This document shows positions 9,275 through 18,792 of a stretch of DNA of 64,000 bases, piece by piece (the stretch's first letter is position 1; each line of letters begins with the position of its first letter). The position numbers and the translations under genes are program-made. The stretch comes from Gp6-AA40 sp035496255 (lineage in GTDB: Bacteria; Acidobacteriota; Vicinamibacteria; Vicinamibacterales; UBA2999), in the NCBI GenBank assembly GCA_035496255.1, contig DATJEU010000062.1:21902-85901 (forward strand), written 5' to 3'. The notes under the pieces were generated by a model that had not been told where the DNA came from, searched no databases, and saw only the letters and a list, made by a program, of their open reading frames with translations.

Positions 9275-9442
9275 CTAACTTCCGGCAGCCGCTCTCGCGG
9301 CCATATTGATCAACGCGATCGCGGCGCCGTAGAGCGAAGCGGTGATTCGCTCCAGCATCCATGCGGTGGTGGCGAGCCAGATCACCAACGCCGTGCCGAG
9401 CAGATATCCGTCAGTCGCAATTTCCGCATGTTTGACGTGCAT
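9275..9442 (-). CDS. Small membrane protein, unrecognised (55 aa)
   Basis: A 55-codon ORF starts at 9442 with a strong Shine-Dalgarno sequence (GAAGGAG, 6 nt before ATG). It encodes a short charged N-terminus (MHVKHAEIATDG), one clear hydrophobic helix (about residues 13-29, YLLGTALVIWLATTAWML) and a second weaker Ala-rich one (about 36-52). It is on the same strand as, and 58 bp before, the TonB receptor gene, so it may be the first gene of that operon. No family is recognised. Support comes from the ribosome site, the membrane-protein composition and the conserved strand only. Confidence 0.5.
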   Translation of the reverse strand: MHVKHAEIATDGYLLGTALVIWLATTAWMLERITASLYGAAIALINMAARAAAGS

Positions 9443-9589
9443 TGTCGGCTCCTTCGCAGCCCCTCGAGGCTGACGTCTCGCCGGTCACGTAACAATTGGC
9501 GACCAGGACGTGCAACGCGGGTGCCGCGCCGGCGCGATTGGTCGAGGTTCCGATCTCCGGACCCCCAACGCAGGCGGGAAGACCCGGGC

Positions 9590-11101
<1,512 letters not shown>

Positions 11102-11174
11102 ACGGGCAAATCATACGTGCAGGCCGCTCTTTTTCCCTGAGCCGATGACCGACGCGGTCCTACAATGTCGCGCC

Positions 11175-12749
11175 ATGAGCAGAACAGCGGCCATCAGCTT
11201 TGTCATCGTTCTCTGTGCGTGCGGGGCGTTCGCGCAGCCGTCACGGACGACGCCCGCGGCGTGTGAGGCACTGCGACAGCTGCAGGTGTCTGGCGTCGCG
11301 CTCACCGTGACCAAGACTGAATGGTTCGTGGCGGGTGCACCGCTGCCCGGCGGTCGCGGTGGTGGCCCGCCGGTCGCGAGCACGCTTCCCGCGTACTGCC
11401 GCATCGATGGCGTGATCGATCGCCGTACTGGCGCGGCCAGTGCGACGTACGGGATCGGCTTCGCGCTCGCGTTGCCGGAAGACTGGAACGGCCGCTTCCT
11501 GATGCAGGGCGGTGGCGGCCTCAACGGATCAGTGCAGGCGCCGCTCGGTGCCTCCGCTGCCGGCGATCGTCCGGCGCTTGCCCGCGGCTTCGCGGTTGTC
11601 AGCACCGACACCGGTCATCAGGGGACCGGCGCATTCGACGGCAGCTTCATGCAGGACCAGCAGGCGAGCCTCGACTTCGCGTATGCGGCAATCGGCCGCG
11701 TCGCCGATGTCGCGAAGCGCATCATCGCGCAGCACTACGGCAAACCGCCGGACCGGTCGTACTTCGTCGGCTGCTCGACCGGCGGACGCGAAGCGATGAT
11801 GATGGCGGAGCGCTATCCGACGTCGTTCGACGGCGTGATTGCCGGTTCACCGGCAATGCGCACCAGCTATTCCGGGATCGGCGATCGATGGGTGGCCGTG
11901 ACGTTGAACGAGGTGGCGCCGAAAAATGCGCAGGGGCAGCCGGACACGCGCCACGCGCTCAGCGACACGCAGAAGCAGGCGGTGATCGAGGGGATCGTCA
12001 ACGCCTGCGACGGCAACGACGGCGTGAAGGACGGGATGATCTTCAACGTCAACGCCTGCAAATTCGATCCGAAGATGCTGGTGTGCACCGGCACCAGCAA
12101 CGGCTCCGATCGCTGCCTGTCGACGGCGCAGGCGGCGGCACTCGAGAAGGCGTTTGCCGGTCCGAAGGATTCCAAGGGTAAGCAGGTCTATCCAGGATTT
12201 GCGTGGGACACCGGACTCGCGGTGACGCAGGGGCTGCCGGGTTTGCTGAATGGCGGACAGGTCATTGGCGGCGCGGCGAACACCATCGGCATGGATGTCG
12301 ACGCGGCGGTGGATCGCATCCGCGCCGATCCGGCCGAACCGCTGACGACGACGTCGCACTGGACGAATCTCAATACGTTCTCGGCGCACGGCGGCAAGTT
12401 GATGTTCTGGCACGGCATGAGCGATCCCTGGTTCTCGGCGCTCGACACCATCGATTACTACCAGCGCCTCGCGCCCGCGAATGGCGGCGCCGACACGGTC
12501 CGCGACTGGAGCCGTTTGTTTCTGGTCCCCGGCGCCGGTCATTGCGGTGGCGGGCCGTCGCTCGACACCTTTGATGCGCTCTCCGCGCTGGTGCAGTGGG
12601 TGGAACAGGGCAGCGCGCCGGACAGCCTGAAGGCGACCGGTCGAGCGTTTCCCGGCCGCAGCCGTCCGCTCTGCGCGTATCCGCAGCACGCGCACTATAA
12701 AGGTCAGGGTAATCCGGAAGACGCGGCCAGTTTCGAATGCCGGCCATGA
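11175..12749 (+). CDS. Secreted tannase/feruloyl esterase family hydrolase
   Basis: This is a 524-residue protein with a signal peptide (about residues 1-21, ending CGAFAQ). It has the tannase/FaeB signature: nucleophile Ser within GCSTGGREAMMMAERYP, an Asp loop near SDPWFSALD, and a catalytic His in GAGHCGGG. The cysteines directly beside the Ser and the His form the CS-D-HC disulfide typical of the family. It should hydrolyse ester bonds of plant phenolics outside the cytoplasm. The frame is open upstream of 11175, but that ATG begins the signal peptide. It overlaps the cupin frame slightly at its end, suggesting cotranscription. Confidence 0.92.
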   Translation: MSRTAAISFVIVLCACGAFAQPSRTTPAACEALRQLQVSGVALTVTKTEWFVAGAPLPGGRGGGPPVASTLPAYCRIDGVIDRRTGAASATYGIGFALALPEDWNGRFLMQGGGGLNGSVQAPLGASAAGDRPALARGFAVVSTDTGHQGTGAFDGSFMQDQQASLDFAYAAIGRVADVAKRIIAQHYGKPPDRSYFVGCSTGGREAMMMAERYPTSFDGVIAGSPAMRTSYSGIGDRWVAVTLNEVAPKNAQGQPDTRHALSDTQKQAVIEGIVNACDGNDGVKDGMIFNVNACKFDPKMLVCTGTSNGSDRCLSTAQAAALEKAFAGPKDSKGKQVYPGFAWDTGLAVTQGLPGLLNGGQVIGGAANTIGMDVDAAVDRIRADPAEPLTTTSHWTNLNTFSAHGGKLMFWHGMSDPWFSALDTIDYYQRLAPANGGADTVRDWSRLFLVPGAGHCGGGPSLDTFDALSALVQWVEQGSAPDSLKATGRAFPGRSRPLCAYPQHAHYKGQGNPEDAASFECRP

Positions 12750-12763
12750 TCGGGAGGACCGCG

Positions 12764-13306
12764 ATGAGAGTTGTTTCGCATGTGATGGTGATCGCCATCA
12801 TCATCGGCGCCTGCACCATACCGACCATCGCGCAGCGCGGAGCCGCCGATGCGGCGACGCGCGCCACGGTCCGCGATCCGCAGGGTCCGAAGCCGAACGC
12901 CGCCAACGTTCCGTTCGTCCTTCCCGCCGACATCAAGTGGACGGGCGATCCGAAGCGGCAGGAGACGGCGATCCTCTATGGCGACCCGTCGCGCGAAGGT
13001 CCATATGGGATGCTGATCAAGTGGCATCCCGGCAACTTTTCGCGCCCGCACTTCCACGACAAGACCCGTCACATCTACGTGGTATCGGGCACCTGGTGGG
13101 TCAGTTCGAGCAACGTGTACGACGAGCACACCACATATCCGTTTCACGCCGGGACCTTCTCGACCGACGTGGCCAATACGGTGCATTGGGATGGCTGCCG
13201 GACCGGCGAGTCGGAGCCGGCGGTGATCCTGCTGACCGGTCTCGGTCCGGTCAAGACGGTGTCGGTGGACGAGCGCGGACAGCCAGTTCAGCCAGGACCA
13301 CGCTGA
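12764..13306 (+). CDS. Exported cupin-domain protein
   Basis: This 180-residue protein starts at 12764 (GGGAGG 6 nt upstream; an in-frame ATG at 12737 lacks such a site). It has a hydrophobic leader (VVSHVMVIAIIIGACTIPTIAQ) and one cupin barrel. The first cupin motif is GNFSRPHFHDKTRHIYVVSGTW, with HFHDK metal ligands and a following Glu replaced by a His-Ile-Tyr segment; the second motif is FSTDVANTVHWDG. It lies 14 bp after the tannase-like stop and may act on its phenolic products. The substrate is unknown. Confidence 0.85.
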   Translation: MRVVSHVMVIAIIIGACTIPTIAQRGAADAATRATVRDPQGPKPNAANVPFVLPADIKWTGDPKRQETAILYGDPSREGPYGMLIKWHPGNFSRPHFHDKTRHIYVVSGTWWVSSSNVYDEHTTYPFHAGTFSTDVANTVHWDGCRTGESEPAVILLTGLGPVKTVSVDERGQPVQPGPR

Positions 13307-13360
13307 GCCGCGAGCGCCAGCGGGCGTACGCGTCGCAGCGCGAAGGTAATCGACGGACGG

Positions 13361-13876
13361 TTAGTTGGGCGTCGGCATTTGCGCGTTGTCGATGACGACG
13401 AAGTCGACGGGGCCGCGCCGCTCCTCCAGCTTCAGGCCGAGATTCTCCATGGCCTGCACCGGCGTGATCTCTTCGCCATCGTCGAGAATCCACTGCCATG
13501 TGTAGTTGTAGTAGCCGGTCAGGCCCGTCGCATTGAGAATCGGTTCCTGGAGGAAGCCCGCCATCGTGTTGGCCAGCGAGGTCAGCGTTGCGTCGGTGAA
13601 TACGACCCTGCCGGGACCGGTGATGATGCGCGTGACGAGCACACGCGTGTCGGCGTCCGCCACCGGTTTGAATGTCGGCCCCTTCTTGCCCTGTGTCAGT
13701 ACGTAATAGCGGCTCTCGCGCGGCTCGATACGCACGGTCAGCTTGAACCGGTCCCGCAGCAGCTGTTTCATCATCGGACGAATCGACGCCGATAGCGTCT
13801 GCGTCGTGGCGGCGGCGAGACCACACGCGACCAGTGTCCTTCGGCCGGCGGCCCTTCCACAGCGTGCGAGAGACAT
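13361..13876 (-). CDS. TIGR03435/DUF3738 family protein, internally shortened
   Basis: This 171-residue protein has an Ala-rich signal-like leader (about residues 1-31) that runs straight into the middle of the TIGR03435 domain (MMKQLLRDRFKLTVRIEPRE) and on to the canonical end (GLTGYYNYTW, LGLKLEERRGPVDFVVIDNAQMPTPN). Full members start with a FDVASIKP motif and an LIxxAY...GGPxW segment after the signal peptide; both are missing here. The gene therefore looks like a member with roughly 80-100 residues deleted from the front half but the frame retained. It may be a minimal variant or an early pseudogene. Function of the family is unknown. Confidence 0.75.
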   Translation of the reverse strand: MSLARCGRAAGRRTLVACGLAAATTQTLSASIRPMMKQLLRDRFKLTVRIEPRESRYYVLTQGKKGPTFKPVADADTRVLVTRIITGPGRVVFTDATLTSLANTMAGFLQEPILNATGLTGYYNYTWQWILDDGEEITPVQAMENLGLKLEERRGPVDFVVIDNAQMPTPN

Positions 13877-13949
13877 CAGCGTTCTCCAGACGGGCGGGAG
13901 TCGAGCAGTTCACTGCGGAGATGCTTCACGCGCCCGTCGCCTGGCGTTT

Positions 13950-14975
13950 TCAGTGACGGCAATCCTGCGAAATCCGGGCGGCAATGGACGGCGCACCAGC
14001 GGGTGGCCGCATCCCGGCGATCTCCATCCGCCGGACGCGCATCGCCACGTAGGCGGGGTCGCTGCACCGCGGAAACGTCAATGGCGAGGTCATGTCTGCA
14101 GCCACCGGCCCGATATACAACACCGCGTCGAGGTGATCTTCGAAGCGGTGATTCGCGTCCCAGTACGCTGCGGGCGGCCGGGGGCCGTAGAAGAAATCGT
14201 ATTCCGCGGCACCGATAGGCGTTCCGCGAACCGACGCGATGGCTGGTGTGTGCCACGTCGACACATCCGGCTGGAGTTCTGCGATACGGCCGCCGGCGCT
14301 GGCGATCGCGAAAAACGGAATGCCGTCGGCCGACAGTCGTGCGCCGAAGCTGCGCGGTGGACGCTCGGTCCGCGCCTGAAAGTGGCCATCGCCGAAAATC
14401 GCGAGCGCCCGACGGTTTCTGGCGATCACTTCCCGTTCGATCAGATCGGCGGCGAATGAATCGCGCCGCAGACTCAGCGCGCGGTACTCGTCGGTGGTGG
14501 TCACGGCGTCCCAGTCGATTGGCGGGTCACCGAGAAGGACACGCATTCGCTGGTCGGGCGGACGTCCGGCGTTGACCTCTCGGACGGTCCGGAATACAGC
14601 CTCGTAGATGGGTCGATCCCAGGTGGGATTCGCCGCCGTTGTGTCCTCCCACACCTTGCGCAGATCGGCCTCCGCCACGGTGTCGCCGCGGACGAACCGG
14701 TCGATCAGGTCCTGATAGCGCGACGCGCCGAACTCGACGACGACGTCATCGACGACGCCGGCCAGGCGGGGATCGCGCAGGAGTGCCAGACGGAACGCGG
14801 AGAGGCGCTCGCTGCCGTGCGTGTCGCCCAATCCCACCACGCGATACGCGTGAAAGGCGTTGACGATGGCGCTGACGGCGTCCTGTGGTACTGCTGGCGT
14901 GATCTCGGCCTGGCCTGAGACGAGTGCTGCCGGCATCGCGAGGGCCAGAACCGCGACCGCGAGGCGGATTCGCAT
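13950..14975 (-). CDS. Exported TIKI/ChaN-like (erythromycin-esterase superfamily) protein
   Basis: This 341-residue protein has a signal peptide (cut near VSGQA). The motif VVGLGDTHGSERLSAFRLALL, the later VVEFGASRYQDLIDRF and the ALAIFGDGHF segment resemble the haem-binding ChaN/TIKI/EreA superfamily, in which paired GxxH(G) and Glu motifs form a metal or haem site. No close characterised homologue is recognised. The sequence suggests a periplasmic hydrolase or ligand-binding protein. It sits alone on the minus strand with an AT-rich promoter-like segment just upstream. Confidence 0.7.
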   Translation of the reverse strand: MRIRLAVAVLALAMPAALVSGQAEITPAVPQDAVSAIVNAFHAYRVVGLGDTHGSERLSAFRLALLRDPRLAGVVDDVVVEFGASRYQDLIDRFVRGDTVAEADLRKVWEDTTAANPTWDRPIYEAVFRTVREVNAGRPPDQRMRVLLGDPPIDWDAVTTTDEYRALSLRRDSFAADLIEREVIARNRRALAIFGDGHFQARTERPPRSFGARLSADGIPFFAIASAGGRIAELQPDVSTWHTPAIASVRGTPIGAAEYDFFYGPRPPAAYWDANHRFEDHLDAVLYIGPVAADMTSPLTFPRCSDPAYVAMRVRRMEIAGMRPPAGAPSIAARISQDCRH

Positions 14976-14984
14976 GCCGTGGAC

Positions 14985-15012
14985 GTTATGCTATTTTTAT
15001 AACATACGTCAA
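14985..15012 (-). promoter_or_regulatory. Promoter/operator-like AT-rich segment upstream of the TIKI-like gene
   Basis: In otherwise GC-rich sequence, the 40 bp before the start at 14975 include, on the minus strand, TTGACG (15012-15007) followed by an AT-rich run. CATAAC lies about 16 bp downstream, an acceptable -35/-10 pair. The -10 region lies within a 5-bp inverted repeat, GTTAT (14985-14989) and ATAAC (14999-15003), spaced 9 nt apart, the same geometry as the repeat before the padR gene. A repressor site overlapping a promoter is the inferred role. Confidence 0.35.
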
Positions 15013-15102
15013 CCGGCGTCAGCGAGCGTCCGCGGGTCGGGAGAGGTGACGCGGCTCAGGGTTGTCGATCGCGTCGACCTGCCCGACGAAACGACGGTCC
15101 GA

Positions 15103-16224
15103 TCAATTCTCCGATGGCTTCTCCGCGTGATCGATGACGAGCGCGTCGACCGGCGCATTGGTCGACTCGAACCGCAGCCCAAGCTGCTCCTGGATCGCCG
15201 TGAACAACCCAGGCGGTGCGTTGGGATCACCCGACGCGGGCGGCACCCGGACGCCGAGGCCCCTGAACTGCGATTCGTCAGGCGTCCACGTCAGGGTGAA
15301 GTCGTAGCGTCCCGGCAACCCGGTACGATCGATGACCGGCCGATCGAGGACGGCCGACTGCATGACGTTGGCGAGGTCGGCGATCCGCGCATTCAGGGCC
15401 GGGAGCACGCCAAGGCCCCTGAACAGCAGACTGGGGAGACCACCTGGATTGGTATCGTTCTTCGTCAGCTTCGGCCCGCCGGGGCCGACGACGATGGCGT
15501 AGACAGGCAGTGAGCGCTGGTCACGATGGAAGGCCACCTTGAACCGGTCTGCCAATAATTGCTGGATCATCTTCCGGAGTTGCTGCTGGTTGGGTACGCC
15601 TTCCGCCTGCGGCTGGCCGGTGATGTCGAACTTCTCGGTGCCGGCCCATTCCGGTGCCCCCACAACCTGACGAGCCTGGACGTCGTAGGCGAACGAGATC
15701 AGATCGCCCAGCGTCGTGTTGATGGTGATGACCTGGCGGCCTCGCACGGTGAACAGCCTGCCCTGGGCATCAGGGTTACTCGGCTTGATGGTGGCCACCT
15801 CGAACACCGCCGGGGCGTCGGCCGCCATCGCCGCCGGCGGCTTCGGCAGCGGCCACGCCGCATCGCCCGTGGCCCGCGTCAGCGCCAGCGGAATGGAGCC
15901 CGCTCCTTGCGACCACGTACCGATGCATGACGCGCCGTCGGCGCTCAGCCGGCCTTCGAACCTCGCATTGATGGCGGCGACACCAATCCTCATCGTCCCG
16001 CTCTGGAAGACGGGAGTGGCGGCGATCCCCTGAGCGGCCTGATCGATCGAATAGAACGTACCTTTGAGCGCGCCACCCTCGGAGGCGACGGTGAACACCA
16101 CACGCAGCCGATTTCCACCAGCCTCGAGCGTGCCCTGCCATGTACCGGTGACGTCCTGGGCGTATGCGGCGCCGGTCGACCACAGCACAATGGCCACGAG
16201 CCAGCACAATGCGTTCTTCTTCAT
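15103..16224 (-). CDS. TIGR03435/DUF3738 family protein with extra N-terminal beta domain
   Basis: This 373-residue exported protein has a signal peptide (about residues 1-22, ending AAYAQ). Next comes a domain of about 100 residues starting DVTGTWQGTLEAGGNRLRVVF, a pattern seen in lipocalin-like secreted Acidobacteria proteins. After a linker comes a complete TIGR03435 domain: FEVATIKPSNP, TLGDLISFAYDV..QVVGAPEW, FDITGQ, RKMIQQLLADRFKVAFHRD, DRTGLPGRYDFTLTWTPDE, and LGLRFESTNAPVDALVIDHAEKPSEN. The domain order is unusual compared with single-domain paralogues elsewhere in the window. Molecular function is unknown. Confidence 0.85.
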   Translation of the reverse strand: MKKNALCWLVAIVLWSTGAAYAQDVTGTWQGTLEAGGNRLRVVFTVASEGGALKGTFYSIDQAAQGIAATPVFQSGTMRIGVAAINARFEGRLSADGASCIGTWSQGAGSIPLALTRATGDAAWPLPKPPAAMAADAPAVFEVATIKPSNPDAQGRLFTVRGRQVITINTTLGDLISFAYDVQARQVVGAPEWAGTEKFDITGQPQAEGVPNQQQLRKMIQQLLADRFKVAFHRDQRSLPVYAIVVGPGGPKLTKNDTNPGGLPSLLFRGLGVLPALNARIADLANVMQSAVLDRPVIDRTGLPGRYDFTLTWTPDESQFRGLGVRVPPASGDPNAPPGLFTAIQEQLGLRFESTNAPVDALVIDHAEKPSEN

Positions 16225-16285
16225 GTTGCTGTCCCTGAAGAGAGTAATGGCGGTGTCGCCATGCAGCGCGACGCGCGCGAAATGT

Positions 16286-16600
16286 TCAGAGCAATGTCCT
16301 GGGTGTCCAGTCGGTCGCTTCGAGAATCGTCAGATACTCCTCGTCCGAGATTCTCGACGTGCCTCCATACTCACACGCCAGGACGAACATGTTCTGGTTC
16401 TCATCCCAATTCCGTTGAACGACCCGGCAGGGAACGGTGATCGAGCCAGCCGACATCGTGAACAATTCGCCGATCTTGGGAATTGTTTCGAGGTCCGTCT
16501 GCTTACTGAAACGGACATCGGCGACGCCATAAGGAAAGGCGGTGGACTTCACCTTCGGCCGGACGGGAAGCCTGAGGCGCACCTCTACGACTTGGGACAT
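16286..16600 (-). CDS. Hypothetical protein, 104 aa
   Basis: A small soluble protein starts at 16600 (MSQVVEVRLRLPVRPK). It is mostly beta-strand in appearance, with an acidic C-terminal helix (DEEYLTILEATDWTPRTLL) and one Cys pair spread through the sequence. No family is recognised. The frame is open further upstream to 16972, but that extension is Arg-rich and typical of a shadow frame, so the shorter start is preferred. No strong ribosome site is seen. It lies between two TIGR03435-containing loci. Confidence 0.5.
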   Translation of the reverse strand: MSQVVEVRLRLPVRPKVKSTAFPYGVADVRFSKQTDLETIPKIGELFTMSAGSITVPCRVVQRNWDENQNMFVLACEYGGTSRISDEEYLTILEATDWTPRTLL

Positions 16601-16975
16601 GTCGCATTCTACCCGGCGAACCGAAATCGCCGCTCTCGTCGACCACGTGCCGGTCGTCCGGGCCGGACGAAACAGGTCGTTCTTTGTATGATGACCTCCA
16701 TCAAACCGGTGCCGGAACGGGAAGCCAGGCAGGCGCGGGACGACCTCAAACAGCGGCTTGCCCGGCGGTCGCGTCAGTCGCTGCGCCAGCGAGACACCTC
16801 GTAAGGGGTGACGCGCGGGCCCGTCCACGTGCTCAGGGTTGTGCGGCGACCCCGACGGTGAGCCATGCCGCAAACATGGCGATGGCGATGCCAAACGCCA
16901 GAACAGTGCGCACGGTCGCGGCCGGCAGCCGTGAGGCACCGGGCAGCTCCTGCCCTCGCTTGCATCGATCACGAG
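16601..16975. other. Intergenic stretch without a supported gene
   Basis: Only short frames occur here. A 38-codon plus-strand ORF (16688-16804, basic peptide) and a minus-strand hydrophobic stretch around 16830-16920 lacking an upstream ATG were seen but not accepted. The 3' end of this stretch leads into the PadR operator. Confidence 0.4.
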
Positions 16976-17000
16976 ATTTAGTCTATAAGTGCGACTAAAT
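16976..17000. promoter_or_regulatory. Inverted repeat, probable PadR operator
   Basis: ATTTAGTC (16976-16983) and GACTAAAT (16993-17000) are a perfect 8-bp inverted repeat with a 9-nt spacer containing TATAAG. The right arm overlaps the first possible start codon of the padR gene at 16999. PadR repressors commonly bind palindromes over their own promoters, so autoregulation is the natural reading. It also supports an alternative start at the in-frame ATG at 17011. Confidence 0.55.
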
Positions 17001-17331
17001 GGACGCCCGGATGCTCACCGACTTCGAATTGATGATCCTTCTCGCGATCCTGCGGGTCGGCGACGAGGCATACGGAGTGCCGATTTCCAGGCAGATCGAG
17101 GCGGCGACCGCCCGTCCCGTCACACGCGCTTCCGTCTACACGGCATTGGACCGGCTGCAGCGCCTCGGGCTGGTGACCTCAACGCTGGGGCAGCCGACAC
17201 CGGAACGGGGTGGACGCGCGAAACGCTTCTTCACGGTCACGGCCCAAGGACTGCGCGCGGTGAAAGAGGCCCAGCGGGCGTTCGCGACGATGTGGAGGGG
17301 ACTGCCGCAACTGAAGGGGAACCTGTCATGA
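16999..17331 (+). CDS. PadR family transcriptional regulator
   Basis: This 110-residue winged-helix regulator has LTDFELMILLAILRVGDEAYGVPI, then VYTALDRLQRLGLV and GGRAKRFFTVTAQGL, the canonical PadR DNA-binding core with a short C-terminal helix. An ATG at 17011, 12 bp downstream, is also plausible and would put the inverted repeat just upstream. Its stop overlaps the next start (ATGA). It is the first gene of a three-gene operon ending in a TIGR03435 protein. Confidence 0.9.
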   Translation: MDARMLTDFELMILLAILRVGDEAYGVPISRQIEAATARPVTRASVYTALDRLQRLGLVTSTLGQPTPERGGRAKRFFTVTAQGLRAVKEAQRAFATMWRGLPQLKGNLS

Positions 17332-17912
17332 GACGCATCGCAGACGAAGGCATCCGCCTCCTCGATCGCATCGGTCAGGGCGAGCTGGCGGGGGACCTCG
17401 CGGAGGAACTTCACTTGGACCGATCGCCGGCATGGGTTCTTGCGCAGGCGATGGCCGCCGTCGTCGGTGCGGCCGCGACCGCCGTGCGTTCGCAGCCGTA
17501 CCTGACCTTCAGGGCCGTGGCTACCGCGTGGATCACCCTGCAGATCGTCAATGGCCAGTGGCCGTTCGCACCACACCTGGGTATCACCGGGTGGCTGTTG
17601 ACGTCGGCGGGCGGCCCCTTCGTCATGGTCACGCAATACGTCGCGTGTGGCTGGGTGGTGGCTCGCCTTCATCGTGAGAATCCGGTGCCACTGGTCTTCG
17701 CGTCGGCCGGCTTCCTGACGCTGACGAATGCCGTGTACGTGATGATGCGGACGCTCGGCATGATGCGATTCCGGCCGTCGTGGTTCGCGGTCGATTTCGT
17801 CGCCATGCCGATCGTGCTGCTCCTGCCGCTGGTGACGATCGTCGGCGGCCTGTGGGGCGCGGATTTCTGGCGCGGTGGACCCCTCGACCGCGACATGAAG
17901 GTGGCGCGGTGA
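17328..17912 (+). CDS. PadR-linked membrane protein
   Basis: This 194-residue protein has a cytoplasmic N-terminal segment of about 35 residues (RIADEGIRLLDRIGQGELAGDLAEELHLDRSP in shorter pieces, amphipathic) and four to five hydrophobic segments (around 37-50, 60-75, 80-105, 120-140 and 155-175). The arrangement resembles the unnamed membrane proteins that follow padR genes in Acidobacteria and Firmicutes. It is coupled to both neighbours by 4-bp overlaps (ATGA at 17328, GTGA at 17909). No enzymatic motif is visible; its role may be to sense or export an effector. Confidence 0.8.
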   Translation: MRRIADEGIRLLDRIGQGELAGDLAEELHLDRSPAWVLAQAMAAVVGAAATAVRSQPYLTFRAVATAWITLQIVNGQWPFAPHLGITGWLLTSAGGPFVMVTQYVACGWVVARLHRENPVPLVFASAGFLTLTNAVYVMMRTLGMMRFRPSWFAVDFVAMPIVLLLPLVTIVGGLWGADFWRGGPLDRDMKVAR

Positions 17913-18784
17913 AGACCGCCGCGCGCGCGTGGGCATTCGCAGCAGGCGGCTTTGCCATCTTCACGATCGCGACGCACGCACAGGCACCGGCGTCGCTGAC
18001 GTTCGACGTCGCGTCGATCAAGACGAGCGGCGCCGCGGATGCCGGTCTGAACGTGTTCCCCGGCGTCTTCCCGTCGCCCGATGGCAGCGTGCGCGCGACC
18101 AACGCGACGCTACGCGTGTTGATCGGGTTTGCCTACAACGTCGAGGACGACCAGATTCTCGGCGGGCCACCCTGGCAGCTCACTTCGCGCTTCGACATCA
18201 ATGCTCGCCCCGACGCGACCGGTCCGCGCACAACGGATGCCGCACGCCAGAGGCTGAAGGCGCTGCTCGCCGACCGCTTCCACCTGCAGGCGCATGACGA
18301 GACTCGCGAGATGACCGTTTCCGCGCTCGTGCGGCCAGACCGCGACGCTGCGCTCGGACCCAACCTGAAGCCGACCACCACCGACTGCACCGCTGCCGGC
18401 GCGGAGTGCCGCACCTTTGTGGCGCCGACCGCCGGGCGCGGGGGCCCGCTGCAGATGTCCATCCGCGGCGTCGGTATGCCGCTCAGCGCGTTGTGCAAGA
18501 CGATTGGGCAGGCGATCGGCCGTCGCGTGATCGACGGCACGGGCCTTACCGGGCTGTACGACTTCGAGATGGAGCTTCCGATCGACCCAGAGGTGATGGT
18601 GCGAGCGCTGAGGCAGTCCGGCGTGTCGCTTCCTCCCGGTGCGGCGCCCCGAGCTGCCGATCCGTCGGACACGCCGGCGATGACCACGATCGTGCAGCAG
18701 CGGCTTGGCCTGAGACTCGAAACACAGAAAGCGCAGGTGCCGGTCCTGGTGATCGACGGCGCTGAGATGCCGACGCCGGACTAG
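17909..18784 (+). CDS. TIGR03435/DUF3738 family protein
   Basis: The GTG start at 17909 overlaps the previous stop and gives 291 residues with a signal peptide (cut near IATHAQA). The domain is complete: FDVASIKTSGAAD, VLIGFAYNVEDDQILGGPPW, RFDINARPD, LKALLADRFHLQAHDE, GTGLTGLYDFEMELP, and LGLRLETQKAQVPVLVIDGAEMPTPD. It contains two Cys in the central region (TDCTAAGAECRTF) that could form a disulfide. It is the third gene of the PadR operon, linking this otherwise uncharacterised secreted family to a PadR-controlled membrane system. Confidence 0.88.
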   Translation: MKTAARAWAFAAGGFAIFTIATHAQAPASLTFDVASIKTSGAADAGLNVFPGVFPSPDGSVRATNATLRVLIGFAYNVEDDQILGGPPWQLTSRFDINARPDATGPRTTDAARQRLKALLADRFHLQAHDETREMTVSALVRPDRDAALGPNLKPTTTDCTAAGAECRTFVAPTAGRGGPLQMSIRGVGMPLSALCKTIGQAIGRRVIDGTGLTGLYDFEMELPIDPEVMVRALRQSGVSLPPGAAPRAADPSDTPAMTTIVQQRLGLRLETQKAQVPVLVIDGAEMPTPD

Positions 18785-18792
18785 CCTAGACG

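Noticed and set aside
16688..16804. 38-codon basic peptide upstream of padR
   Set aside because: Too short and Arg-rich, with no ribosome site. It lies within a longer shadow frame.
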